Shown: one piece after another, positions 48,257 through 58,023 of the stretch
Layout: each line of letters begins with the position of its first letter
Position numbering within the stretch: position 1 is the stretch's first letter
Assembly: GCF_015352425.1 (NCBI RefSeq)
Contig: NZ_JADKNH010000005.1
Span: 186,001-250,000 of the forward strand
Reading direction: 5' to 3'
Length of the DNA: 64,000 nt
DNA from: Fusibacter ferrireducens
GTDB lineage: Bacteria > Bacillota > Clostridia > Peptostreptococcales > Acidaminobacteraceae
The notes under the pieces: model-generated
Told to the model about the DNA's origin: nothing
The model's input: only the letters and a program-made list of their open reading frames with translations
The model's database searches: none
Position numbers and translations under genes: made by a program

Positions 48257-49631
48257 TAAACGTGAGATTCAACTTGTTCTCGAAGCGGCACTTTCAAGAG
48301 GTGGTGATTTCGCAGAAATCTATTTTGAAGAAAAAGATGAATTCAGCATCAAACATTCAGCCAATGGCGTAAATGGGATTACAGGTGTCAGTGTTTTAGG
48401 TGCTGGGGTCTACTTGTTATCAGGCATGAGAAGTGTCTATGTCTATACGAATGACACTTGTTTTCATAGTTTGATGGAGACTGCGAAAAGAGCTGCTTTT
48501 ATGCTGAACGAGCACAAAACACGGGACAAAAAAGACTTTGTATTTCAAATGAAACACTATAAAAGTCCTAATAGAGTTCAGTATTTTCCAAAAGATATTC
48601 ATGTAAGAGATAAAATAGAGGTCATAAAGAGAGCGGACATCAGTGCACGCCAATCCGATCGCGCACTTAAAAGTCTCAATGTAGATTATTTTGATTATGA
48701 TCAAAGAAAGACGATTGCCAACAGCGAAGGGCTTTATGTATCCGATAGGAGAGTCACCAGTAGATTGAGATTTTCAGCAGTTGTTGAACGCAATGGACTC
48801 ATGCTCTCAGAGTGGGGGGATTATACAAAGCCATCTGGGTTTGAAGCTTTTACTGAAACCGATGCCTATTTAGACTTTGCAAAAGAATTTGTCATCGATT
48901 TATCAAGTGCTCTTGATGGCGTGGCCGTACCTTCAAGCACAGTCCCTGTGGTTTTAGAAGCCGGTTCTTGTGGGACATTATGGCATGAAGCTTGTGGGCA
49001 TATGCTTGAAGCTTCTGCGATTACTGAAAACAGAAGTGATTTTTGCGATAAATTAGGTCAGCAAGTAGCCTCTGAAAAAGTTACATTAGTGGACGACGGA
49101 ACTCTAGAAGGGCTATATGGGTCATCCGCTATTGACGATGAGGGCTTTAAAACACAGAAAAATGTGCTGATCGAATCGGGTATTCTAAAAGGTTATTTAT
49201 GTGACCGAATGGGTGCGAGGCGATTGAAAATGGCACCGACTGCCAGTGGACGCAGACAGGGCTATGCCTATGCGCCAACCTCTAGAATGACCAATACCTA
49301 TTTGGCTGAGGGGCATGATGACGACGACGAAATTATAAGTTCAGTGGAAAATGGACTGTATGTCAAACGTCTTGGCGGCGGTAACAGTGGCAGATCTTTT
49401 TCAATAGCGGTGACAGAGGGATATCTGATTAAAAAGGGTAAGATTTCGGATCGAGTTAAGGGACTCAGTATCAACGGTCGAGGCATCGATATTATCAAGA
49501 ATGTAGATCGAGTGGGCAAGAAGCTCATTACAGATAGCGGTGGATTTTGTGGTGCGTCTTCTGGCCTTTGTCAAGTGACCTCCTTTCAACCGAGAATAAG
49601 AATTGCCAATATGACTGTTGGCAGCGAATGA
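48249..49631 (+). CDS. tldD: TldD-type metalloprotease
   Basis: A 460-residue protein of the TldD/PmbA family, which acts as a TldD-TldE heterodimer to degrade unfolded or modified peptides. The metal site HEACGH (H246, E247, H251) is intact, so this is the catalytic subunit. GSSAIDDEGFKTQKNVLIE and RMTNTYL are further conserved parts. I start it at the ATG at 48249, which has GAGGAGG upstream; it overlaps the C-S lyase gene by 8 bp. Confidence 0.92.
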   Translation: MIDKREIQLVLEAALSRGGDFAEIYFEEKDEFSIKHSANGVNGITGVSVLGAGVYLLSGMRSVYVYTNDTCFHSLMETAKRAAFMLNEHKTRDKKDFVFQMKHYKSPNRVQYFPKDIHVRDKIEVIKRADISARQSDRALKSLNVDYFDYDQRKTIANSEGLYVSDRRVTSRLRFSAVVERNGLMLSEWGDYTKPSGFEAFTETDAYLDFAKEFVIDLSSALDGVAVPSSTVPVVLEAGSCGTLWHEACGHMLEASAITENRSDFCDKLGQQVASEKVTLVDDGTLEGLYGSSAIDDEGFKTQKNVLIESGILKGYLCDRMGARRLKMAPTASGRRQGYAYAPTSRMTNTYLAEGHDDDDEIISSVENGLYVKRLGGGNSGRSFSIAVTEGYLIKKGKISDRVKGLSINGRGIDIIKNVDRVGKKLITDSGGFCGASSGLCQVTSFQPRIRIANMTVGSE

Positions 49632-49650
49632 GGAAAGGAGAGGTATAGAT

Positions 49651-51033
49651 ATGATTCCTTTAAAATCTTATGAAGAGGCCTTGTTAAACTTACCTGTAGA
49701 GATTAAAGAAGCTGAAATAAATGCTGAGGAACATGAACAGGTTGCCTATAAATCCAAATGGGGTTCTATTACGAGTACAAATTCATCTGAGTTAACGGCA
49801 CTGTACGTCAGAGCAACTGGAGAAAAAACGGGGTATGCCTATACAGAAAACCTCAACGAATCAGGTGAAACTGTCATAGAAAGAGCTTATAAAAATGGCA
49901 TCTATATTGAGACTCCCAGTGTGGATTTATTGAATGATCAAACGACGGCCTATTTCAAATCCGATGTTGCGACAAAGGGCAAAACTGGTTTGAATATAGG
50001 CGAGCTGCCTAAAATGGATTTAGAAATCATTAAAGCGCAAGTATTAAGGTTCGATCGTTGTGCACATAAATTGCCAAATCTAGTAGACTATTCTGTAACC
50101 TTGTGCGTGGATCAGTTCAAATCAAGAGTTATCAATTCGAAGGGTGTTGATATCAGTAGTGCTTATCAGGTGTGGCATTATGAAGTAGAAGTGACTTGTG
50201 AGTATGAAGACAAAAGATACGATGGCAGTTACAGCGGTAATGTGAGTTCATTTGAACTTATGGACTTTAATGAAGCCGTCATGAAAGCACATGAAATGAT
50301 ACTCAATCAGTATGCTGAAGGACAAATGGTTTCTGGCACATATCCAGTACTCTTAGACAGTAGGGTGGTCATCAATATACTGACCACAGCATGGCAACTT
50401 TTTAGTGGTCCAAAGTATTTTGAAGGCTCGTCGGCATTGAGTGATAAGCTGGGACAGCATATAGGGGCATCTGTTCTTTCCATTGAGGATGCCAATCGGC
50501 ATCCGTTGACAGGCTATAAGTATGCATTTGATAGTGAAGGGACACCTTGTCAAGTGCACCGTATTGTTGAACAGGGCAAATTTATAGGTCTTTTACACAA
50601 TCTGAGATCTGCAGCATCTATGGGAACGCAATCCACTGGAAATGCAGGAAGAGTTGCTCTTTTAACGGGTTCAATTCCCACAGATATCATTGTTACACCC
50701 AGAATCATTTATGTAGTGCCAAGTCAGAAATCCAAAGAGACATTATTAGAAGAAATGATATCTGGTGTTTACATCACAGATTCATCAGATATATTCCATT
50801 CTATAAACATAGGCTCAGGTGATTTTTCCATACCTTGTTCTGGCATGGTCGTCAAAGGGGGCTTAGCGGCTCAGTCCGTTAGATCACTCACACTAAATGG
50901 CAATCTATTGGATTTATTTCGGCACATTAAAAGTGTTGGAAATGATTTGAAAATAGAACCGTTTTTACTAAAGTCTTATTGTATTGGTGCACCATCTGTC
51001 TTGGTGGACAGATTAAATATAAGTTGTAAATAA
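49651..51033 (+). CDS. tldE: TldE/PmbA-type protein
   Basis: A 461-residue partner of TldD that lacks the HExxxH motif, as expected for TldE/PmbA. SGTYPVLLDSRVVINILTTA and GSALSDKLGQHIG-like SSALSDKLGQHIGASV are in the place of the catalytic segment, and EGTPCQVHRIVEQGKFIG is conserved. The start is the ATG at 49651, after GGAAAGGAGAGG. The heterodimer forms a closed cavity that only admits extended peptides. Confidence 0.92.
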   Translation: MIPLKSYEEALLNLPVEIKEAEINAEEHEQVAYKSKWGSITSTNSSELTALYVRATGEKTGYAYTENLNESGETVIERAYKNGIYIETPSVDLLNDQTTAYFKSDVATKGKTGLNIGELPKMDLEIIKAQVLRFDRCAHKLPNLVDYSVTLCVDQFKSRVINSKGVDISSAYQVWHYEVEVTCEYEDKRYDGSYSGNVSSFELMDFNEAVMKAHEMILNQYAEGQMVSGTYPVLLDSRVVINILTTAWQLFSGPKYFEGSSALSDKLGQHIGASVLSIEDANRHPLTGYKYAFDSEGTPCQVHRIVEQGKFIGLLHNLRSAASMGTQSTGNAGRVALLTGSIPTDIIVTPRIIYVVPSQKSKETLLEEMISGVYITDSSDIFHSINIGSGDFSIPCSGMVVKGGLAAQSVRSLTLNGNLLDLFRHIKSVGNDLKIEPFLLKSYCIGAPSVLVDRLNISCK

Positions 51034-51072
51034 TTTTTTAAGTGAAATATGAAGCGTGAAAGGGGAACTTTT

Positions 51073-52764
51073 ATGAAAAAAATTGTATCACTATTAATGA
51101 TGATCTTTTTAATGATCGGGCTTTTTACAGGTTGTACAGCGAGCTCAGAAGAGAAACCGGCTGCAACAAGCGAGGTAGACAACGGCGCATCATCTTCTAA
51201 TGAAGTCGTAGATGATGGAACACCACTTGCAGCATTGCAAGAATTTACTTTTGCTGCTGCAAACGATATGATGACACTGGATGTCAGTAAGATGAACGAT
51301 GAAATGTCTGCACTTATTATGTATGCAGCGAATGAACCTCTAGTGAGATATTATAATGGGGCAGTAACCATGGGATTAGCAGAAAACTATGAAGTGCTTG
51401 ATGAAGGCACTAAACTTGTATTTCACTTAAGAGATGTCAAGTGGTCAGATGGTGAACCTGTAACAGCAGGTGATTTTGAGTATGCATTTAAACGCCTTTT
51501 GAATCCTGAGACAGGATCGTCACAATGCGATACTTTTGATAGAATAGCAGGCGCTATTGCTTATTATTCAGGCGAGAATTCGGATGCTGATTCAGTGGGC
51601 ATTAAAGCGACAGATGATCATACTTTAGAGATGACATTGACACAAGCCGATCCTTTCTTTATTGAGCATATTGCTCAGGGCATAAACTTTTATCCACTTC
51701 GTCAAGACTATGTCGAAAAGTACGCCGAAGGCTACGGCTCAAGTGTTGAATCCTTTATCGGCTGTGGTCCCTTTGTTCTAACGGAATGGGTTCAAGGAGC
51801 ATCTATTACGCTTGAAAAAAATGCAAATTATTGGGATGCTGATAAGATCAAATTGACAAAAGTAACGGAACTCATCGTAGGTGATGAAAACACACGCGTT
51901 GGCATGTACGATTTAGGAGATGTAGATGAGCTCTACAATATTTCAAAAACACTGACGCTTAACTATCCAGATTATGGCACGAAATCCGGCGGTACACTTC
52001 AGCATTTAGTTTATAAGTCAAGTGATGATGCGCTTTTAGCAAATAAAAATTTACGTTTGGCACTCAGTTACAGTATTGATAGACAAGCCATCGTTTCTGC
52101 GCTTTCAGCACCTGGAACAGAAGTTGCGGATCGTATGATGGATCCCACAAACACACTTAACGGAGAATCTATTGCAGAAAAATATCCAGCTTCAACAGGT
52201 ATTCCAGCAAATGGTGACATTGAAAAAGCAAAGGCTTACTTAAGTGATGCTTTAGCGGAACTCAATTTAGGGAGTGCTTCGGAATTGCCTGCAATAAACT
52301 ATGTTTGTTTGGATTCAGCTTCACATAAAGCTTATGCTGAAGCTTTACAAGCAAGATGGGCTGATACGTTGGGTGTCAATGTTGAAATCAACATTATGCC
52401 AGTGCCACAGGCAATAGGTGCATTGTTGTCAGGACAGTTTGATATCTTTTTAAATGGTATGGGCACAGGTGTAAATCCAGATGAACTGCTTTCCAGTTAC
52501 ACCGTGGATGGTGCGAATAACTATGCCAAATGGAATAATCAGGCCTATACAGATTTGATAGAAGCTCAATTCAATGAGACCGATATCGACAAACGTCTGG
52601 CAACACTTCAAAAAGCAGAACAGCTTTTCTTAGATGAAAGCCCTGCGACACCACTCTGGTTACCAGGAACAGCTTACATTTGTAAAGATTACGTCCAAGG
52701 GTTGACTTATGGTCGTCAAACGGGTTCAATTGAATTTATTTATGCTTCAATCTTAGAGCATTAA
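51073..52764 (+). CDS. oppA: Oligopeptide ABC transporter substrate-binding lipoprotein (OppA-type)
   Basis: A 563-residue lipoprotein of the SBP family 5. The lipobox is LFTGC, followed by a Ser/Glu-rich linker and the signature VFHLRDVKWSDGEPVTAGDF. It delivers peptides to OppBCDF encoded downstream. The start is the ATG at 51073, preceded by AGGGGA; the upstream codons have no ribosome site. Confidence 0.92.
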   Translation: MKKIVSLLMMIFLMIGLFTGCTASSEEKPAATSEVDNGASSSNEVVDDGTPLAALQEFTFAAANDMMTLDVSKMNDEMSALIMYAANEPLVRYYNGAVTMGLAENYEVLDEGTKLVFHLRDVKWSDGEPVTAGDFEYAFKRLLNPETGSSQCDTFDRIAGAIAYYSGENSDADSVGIKATDDHTLEMTLTQADPFFIEHIAQGINFYPLRQDYVEKYAEGYGSSVESFIGCGPFVLTEWVQGASITLEKNANYWDADKIKLTKVTELIVGDENTRVGMYDLGDVDELYNISKTLTLNYPDYGTKSGGTLQHLVYKSSDDALLANKNLRLALSYSIDRQAIVSALSAPGTEVADRMMDPTNTLNGESIAEKYPASTGIPANGDIEKAKAYLSDALAELNLGSASELPAINYVCLDSASHKAYAEALQARWADTLGVNVEINIMPVPQAIGALLSGQFDIFLNGMGTGVNPDELLSSYTVDGANNYAKWNNQAYTDLIEAQFNETDIDKRLATLQKAEQLFLDESPATPLWLPGTAYICKDYVQGLTYGRQTGSIEFIYASILEH

Positions 52765-52808
52765 AATATTTTGTAATAAAGTTGTGAAAGCGAAAGGAAG
52801 CAATTATT

Positions 52809-53729
52809 ATGAAGAAATATATTTTACAGAGGCTGGTGATTTCCGTAATAACAATATTCGTACTGGCGACAGTATCGTTCTTTTTACTGAGGTCTTTGCC
52901 AGGAAGTCCATTTCAGACCGAAACATTACTCTCAGTGGAAACTGAGGCGAGAATGATGGCATACTATGGTCTTGATAAACCTTTGTTGGAACAGTACTTG
53001 ACTTACATGGGGAATCTGTTGCATGGTGATTTGGGCTACTCGTTAAAATACACGAATCGAACAGTTAACAGCATGATTGCTTCTGCTTTTCCAATTTCCG
53101 CCACTCTGGGACTGATCTCCTTAGCTGTGGCGGTGCCCATAGGGCTCTTTCTAGGGGTTGTATCCGCACGAAAACGTGGTAAAACAGTAGATTACTTATG
53201 CGTTTTTATCTCAGTCATCGGCGTATCTATTCCAAGCTTTATCATGGGGTCTTTTCTACAGTATATTTTTGCGGTTAAATTTCAGCTATTGCCGATTGCG
53301 CAATGGAAAAGTTTAAAGCATATGGTTTTACCCACAGTTGCGCTTTCGCTTTCTTTGCTTGCAAGTTTAACGAGAGTTATGCGCGCTTCTATGCTTGAAG
53401 TGATCAACCAAGATTATGTTAAAACAGCCAGAGCGAAAGGTGTCCCAGAAGATAAAGTGGTTACACGTCATGAAATCAGAAATGCAATGGTCCCTATTGT
53501 AACGATGTTGGGGCCAATGGTAGCGAGCGTGCTCATGGGCACTTTTGTCATCGAAAAAATATTTGCAATTCCGGGTTTAGGACAACATTTTGTCAACTCA
53601 ATTACTGGGCTTGATTACACGATGACACTTGGACTTACAATTTTTTATGGCAGTTTTCTAGTCCTTGCAAATTTTATTGTAGATATTGCCTATGGCATAA
53701 TTGATCCGAGAATTCGGATTGAGAAATAG
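52809..53729 (+). CDS. oppB: Oligopeptide ABC transporter permease (OppB-type)
   Basis: A 306-residue inner-membrane permease with six membrane helices. The N-terminus YILQRLVISVITIFVLATVS and SLPGSPF are typical of OppB/DppB. The cytoplasmic EAA loop is ARAKGVPEDKVVTRHEIRNA. It pairs with OppC. Confidence 0.94.
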   Translation: MKKYILQRLVISVITIFVLATVSFFLLRSLPGSPFQTETLLSVETEARMMAYYGLDKPLLEQYLTYMGNLLHGDLGYSLKYTNRTVNSMIASAFPISATLGLISLAVAVPIGLFLGVVSARKRGKTVDYLCVFISVIGVSIPSFIMGSFLQYIFAVKFQLLPIAQWKSLKHMVLPTVALSLSLLASLTRVMRASMLEVINQDYVKTARAKGVPEDKVVTRHEIRNAMVPIVTMLGPMVASVLMGTFVIEKIFAIPGLGQHFVNSITGLDYTMTLGLTIFYGSFLVLANFIVDIAYGIIDPRIRIEK

Positions 53730-53739
53730 GGAGGAAGAG

Positions 53740-54669
53740 ATGAACAAGACCACAAATATTCTTCTACCGAATGCGTTCGAATTTGTTGAAGATCCTCAGT
53801 TGGACAGTGATTCAATCACGCGTCCCAGTGTTACATTTTGGAAGGATGTATGGCGTAGACTTTTTAAAAACAAAGTGGCAATGCTAGGGTTATTTATCAT
53901 TACTATCATTACCATACTTGCCATCTGTGTCCCTCTATTTTCGGAGTATACTTATAAAGGTCAAGACCTTGTAAATGCAAATGCACTGCCTTCATCCACC
54001 CATATTTTTGGAACAGATAACTTGGGTCGCGACATGTGGGTTAGAGTATGGGTAGGTGCACGTGTTTCTTTGGCTGTGGGTGTCTTTGGTTCAGTGATAC
54101 CAAGCCTTATTGGCATTGTCATAGGAGGTATTTCAGGCTATTTTGGCGGCAAATTAGATATGTTGATTATGCGTTTTATAGATGTGGCAATGTGCGTACC
54201 GAGTATGATTTATATTATTTTGATTATGTTGTTTATTGGTTCAGGTCCGATTTCCATCATTATTGCCTTTGCACTCACAGGTTGGATGGGTTCTGCGAGA
54301 TCTGTTAGAGGTATGATTTTACAACTCAAAGAGATGGAGTATGTATTGGCTTCTAAAGCTCTAGGGGCATCGTCCGCTTCTCTGATTTTCAATCATTTAA
54401 TTCCCAATACACTTGGCATCGTGGTAGTGAGTATGACCATGGGGATTCCAAGTGCCATCTTCTATGAAGCTTATTTAAGCTTTATTGGACTTGGCGTTGC
54501 ACCGCCTACGCCGAGTTGGGGGCAGTTATCTAATGCCGGTATTGCAGTGTTTAGAGTATACCCATCTCAATTGATGATTCCATCCGCATTGATTTCTTTG
54601 ACGATGCTTTCATTCAATTTATTTGGTGACGGGTTGCGAGATGCGCTTGACCCAAAACTTAGAAGTTAG
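53740..54669 (+). CDS. oppC: Oligopeptide ABC transporter permease (OppC-type)
   Basis: A 309-residue permease with the OppC-type N-terminal extension, RLFKNKVAMLGLFIITII, HIFGTDNLGRDMWVRVWVGA and the EAA loop ASKALGASSASLIFNHLIPN. The start at 53740 has GGGAGGAAGAG upstream; the longer reading would overlap oppB by 29 bp and lacks a ribosome site. Confidence 0.94.
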   Translation: MNKTTNILLPNAFEFVEDPQLDSDSITRPSVTFWKDVWRRLFKNKVAMLGLFIITIITILAICVPLFSEYTYKGQDLVNANALPSSTHIFGTDNLGRDMWVRVWVGARVSLAVGVFGSVIPSLIGIVIGGISGYFGGKLDMLIMRFIDVAMCVPSMIYIILIMLFIGSGPISIIIAFALTGWMGSARSVRGMILQLKEMEYVLASKALGASSASLIFNHLIPNTLGIVVVSMTMGIPSAIFYEAYLSFIGLGVAPPTPSWGQLSNAGIAVFRVYPSQLMIPSALISLTMLSFNLFGDGLRDALDPKLRS

Positions 54670-54681
54670 GAGGAGAAGTAC

Positions 54682-55734
54682 ATGTCTAAAAGGATTTTAG
54701 AAGTTAAAAATATGCATTTCTCCTTCTATACTTATGCAGGTGAAGTCCATGCTGTCAATGGTGTTTCTTTTCATGTGGATCAAGGTGAGACGTTGGCAAT
54801 TGTTGGAGAGTCAGGCTGTGGCAAATCGGTTACAGTACAATCCATCATGAAGTTAACCCCTACACCGCCTGGAAAACTAAAACAGGGCAAGATCGAGTAC
54901 ATGGGAGAAGATATTACACATTATACTCAAAAAGAGATTTCCAGTATGCGCGGCAAAGAAATGTCTATGATCTTTCAAGACCCAATGACCAGTTTAAATC
55001 CGACGATGCGCATTGGACATCAAATCGCAGAGGGTATTTTAAGTCACGAAAATATTTCTAAGGAAAAAGCAAAACAAAAGGCCATTGAAATGCTGATCAA
55101 AGTGGGGTTACCCAATCCAGAAAAGAACTTTATGAGTTATCCACATCAGTTCTCTGGCGGCATGAGGCAGAGGGTGATGATTGCCATTGCACTGGTTTGC
55201 AATCCTAAAATACTCTTTGCAGATGAGCCAACCACAGCACTTGATGTAACCGTTCAAGCGCAGATTTTGGAGCTGATGAATACTTTGAAACGGGAATTTA
55301 AGGCCTCGGTGGTCTTGATTACACATGATTTGGGTGTTGTTGCAAAAACGGCTCAGAGAATTGCAGTCATGTACGCTGGCAAAATCATTGAGACAGGCAC
55401 TGCAAGAGATGTGTTTTACGATCCAAAGCATCCTTATACATGGGGCCTTTTAGACAGTGTTCCAAGTACCGGTGTTCAGTCAACGAAGACGCTTCTTTCC
55501 ATAGAGGGGTCGCCACCCGATTTATTTGATCTGCCCAAGGGTTGTAGCTTTGCGGCAAGGTGCAAATACTGCATGAATATCTGTAGAGAGATGCCGCCTG
55601 AGGAAACGGTTATGGCAAATGGTCATAAAGCGTCGTGTTGGCTTTTGGATTGTAGAGCGCCTTCAGTGCCTTCACAGAAGCGTGTAAGCCGAGTCTCGAA
55701 ACTGAATGTAAAGGAGGCGGCTTATGTCGAATGA
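54682..55734 (+). CDS. oppD: Oligopeptide ABC transporter ATP-binding protein (OppD-type)
   Basis: A 350-residue ATPase with Walker A GESGCGKSV, signature FSGGMRQR, Walker B ILFADEPTTALDV and the C-terminal oligopeptide-transporter extension carrying Cys residues for an iron-sulphur cluster (CSFAARCKYCMNIC). It overlaps oppF by 11 bp. Confidence 0.94.
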   Translation: MSKRILEVKNMHFSFYTYAGEVHAVNGVSFHVDQGETLAIVGESGCGKSVTVQSIMKLTPTPPGKLKQGKIEYMGEDITHYTQKEISSMRGKEMSMIFQDPMTSLNPTMRIGHQIAEGILSHENISKEKAKQKAIEMLIKVGLPNPEKNFMSYPHQFSGGMRQRVMIAIALVCNPKILFADEPTTALDVTVQAQILELMNTLKREFKASVVLITHDLGVVAKTAQRIAVMYAGKIIETGTARDVFYDPKHPYTWGLLDSVPSTGVQSTKTLLSIEGSPPDLFDLPKGCSFAARCKYCMNICREMPPEETVMANGHKASCWLLDCRAPSVPSQKRVSRVSKLNVKEAAYVE

Positions 55735-56704
55735 TACTTTGATTGAAGTTAAGGGTTTGAAGAAATATTTTAAAGTGGGTAAAAATCAATTGCTCAAAGC
55801 CGTTGATGATGTGAGTTTCAGCATTAAAAGAGGGGAAACCCTCGGTATGGTAGGTGAGTCTGGTTGTGGTAAAACGACGGTTGGCCGTACTATTTTAGGG
55901 CTATACGATGTGGATGGCGGGTCTGTTCTATTCGATGGTGTTGAAGTACATGCGCAAAAAGGCAAAGAGTATAAGGCGCTTACTAAGCAAATGCAGATGA
56001 TTTTTCAAGATCCATATGCGAGCCTCAATCCCAGAAAGACTGTGAGTGCAATTGTGGGTGAGGGCTTGGATATTCATAAAATGTACAAGACAAAGGCAGA
56101 GAGAATGGAGAAAATCTATAATTTGCTCGAGTTAGTGGGCTTAAATCGGGAACATGCCAATCGGTTTCCGCATGAATTTTCAGGGGGTCAACGTCAACGG
56201 ATTGGCATTGCAAGAGCACTTGCGGTGGAACCCAAATTCATCGTCTGCGACGAAGCCATTTCAGCATTAGATGTGTCGATACAAGCACAGATTATCAACT
56301 TGTTGATGAAACTTCAATCACAATATGAGTTCACTTATCTCTTCATTGCACATGATCTGACAATGGTACAGCATATATCGGATTCTACAGCAGTGATGTA
56401 TCTGGGAACACTTGTTGAAACAGGTCGAACTGAAGATATTTTTTCTAAGCCACTGCATCCTTACACCAAGGGACTTCTGGCAGCGGCACCTGAAGCCGAT
56501 CCCGATTATGAAATGAGTAAACCCAGTCCAATTTTGACTGGAGAAGTCCCGAGTCCAATCAATCCCAAACCGGGATGTAGATTCTTTGGCAGATGCAATG
56601 TTGCCATAGAAATTTGCTCTAAGGAGAGACCTGCACTAGTGCCTGTGGATGAACATCATTTGGTGGCTTGTCATGTGGTGAATACGCTGAAAAGTGAGGT
56701 ATAA
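55724..56704 (+). CDS. oppF: Oligopeptide ABC transporter ATP-binding protein (OppF-type)
   Basis: A 326-residue ATPase with Walker A GESGCGKTT, signature FSGGQRQR, Walker B FIVCDEAISALDVS and the C-terminal Cys cluster (GCRFFGRCNVAIEICS). It completes the importer. AAAGGAGG precedes the ATG, within oppD. Confidence 0.94.
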   Translation: MSNDTLIEVKGLKKYFKVGKNQLLKAVDDVSFSIKRGETLGMVGESGCGKTTVGRTILGLYDVDGGSVLFDGVEVHAQKGKEYKALTKQMQMIFQDPYASLNPRKTVSAIVGEGLDIHKMYKTKAERMEKIYNLLELVGLNREHANRFPHEFSGGQRQRIGIARALAVEPKFIVCDEAISALDVSIQAQIINLLMKLQSQYEFTYLFIAHDLTMVQHISDSTAVMYLGTLVETGRTEDIFSKPLHPYTKGLLAAAPEADPDYEMSKPSPILTGEVPSPINPKPGCRFFGRCNVAIEICSKERPALVPVDEHHLVACHVVNTLKSEV

Positions 56705-56709
56705 ATGAT

Positions 56710-57942
56710 ATGAAATCTTATAAATTAGAGGGCAGAGTCATCAATGGGCTTGATGATCATGTCATTGAAAAGGGTTGTGTACTCGTTGAACAAGATAAGA
56801 TTGTCTTTGTAGGTACAGTGGAAGAATGTCCTAACTTAATCCCAGAATTGGTGGAAACGATCCAAATACCGAATGCAACGATAATGCCCGGATTTATAGA
56901 CTGCCATGCACATGTGGTCGGCGCAGATTCGCAGGATTATGATGAGTGCACAGCATCACATATGGATTTAATTCTAAATGCGGCACATGACTTGGGTCAA
57001 TTATTGGATTCAGGGTTTACGTCTATTCGAGATATGGGTCTCTTTGGACCATCGCTGAGCAGAGCAGTGGACCTGGGGCTTGTTAGAGGACCAAAGATTA
57101 TGCCGAGCGGCCGTATTATCAGTGTCACAGCAGGTCATGGTGATCATGGATATCAATTTTCGAAGGCTTACTTAAATGAACATTCACCTTTATCTGTATT
57201 AGCTGATGGTGTGCCTGAGTGTCTTGAGGCGGTGAGAACACAATTTAGAAATGGTGCCAAGTTCATTAAAGTGATGGCAACGGGTGGCGTTTCATCACCT
57301 ATTGATAAGATAACAGACGTTCAATTCTCTGAAACGGAACTCAAAGCGATTGTGGCAGAGGCAGAGCGACGAGGGACCTATGTTGCGGCACATTGCACGG
57401 GAACCGAGGGTACATTAAACGCCCTAAAAGCGGGTGTAAAGAGTATTGAACACGGGGTCATGCTAGATGAATCATGTATTCAAATCATGGTAGAGAACGA
57501 TTGTACTTTGGTATCGACTTTGGCCATTTCATTGGGTATTCCCAAGATGAAGGCGGTATTGCCTGCGCATATTTATGAAAAAGGCAAAGTCTGTGCAGAG
57601 AAAAACTTGAAATCTATTGAAATGGCAAGAGCTGCAGGTATTCGAATTGCCTTTGGGACGGATTATACGAATTCTAAAAATACACGTTACTCAGATATTG
57701 GTAAAGAGTTCGAGGCAATGATCGAAGCAGGATTAACACCAATGGAAGCGATTCAATCCGCCACGAAAAATGCGGCTTATTTGCTCAAGCAGAGCGATGA
57801 GGTAGGAACCATTGAAGTGGGGAAGACAGCAGATCTGGTCATGGTATCTGGCAATCCTTTAGAAGATATTTCAGTATTGCGCGGTTCGGAAAAGATTAAG
57901 ATAATTCTCCAGAATGGTGTTTTAGTCAAGAGAAGTGAATAA
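56710..57942 (+). CDS. Amidohydrolase, prolidase/imidazolonepropionase-like
   Basis: A 410-residue metal-dependent amidohydrolase. HAH is in MPGFIDCHAHVVGAD (near residue 64), the carboxylated lysine is likely the K in AKFIKVMATGG, the other His ligands are in AAHCTGTEG and IEHGVML, and the catalytic Asp is in AFGTDYTN. The subgroup includes enzymes that hydrolyse Xaa-Pro dipeptides and N-acyl amino acids. Location 5 bp after oppF implies a substrate delivered by the peptide importer, so a dipeptidase is the best guess. Confidence 0.85.
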   Translation: MKSYKLEGRVINGLDDHVIEKGCVLVEQDKIVFVGTVEECPNLIPELVETIQIPNATIMPGFIDCHAHVVGADSQDYDECTASHMDLILNAAHDLGQLLDSGFTSIRDMGLFGPSLSRAVDLGLVRGPKIMPSGRIISVTAGHGDHGYQFSKAYLNEHSPLSVLADGVPECLEAVRTQFRNGAKFIKVMATGGVSSPIDKITDVQFSETELKAIVAEAERRGTYVAAHCTGTEGTLNALKAGVKSIEHGVMLDESCIQIMVENDCTLVSTLAISLGIPKMKAVLPAHIYEKGKVCAEKNLKSIEMARAAGIRIAFGTDYTNSKNTRYSDIGKEFEAMIEAGLTPMEAIQSATKNAAYLLKQSDEVGTIEVGKTADLVMVSGNPLEDISVLRGSEKIKIILQNGVLVKRSE

Positions 57943-58023
57943 CCTAAAGAGTGGTCTTTTGCAATTTGAGAATTGATATGCTAAAATCAGTAATTGAAGA
58001 CGCTTGATTTGGAGGGAAACATC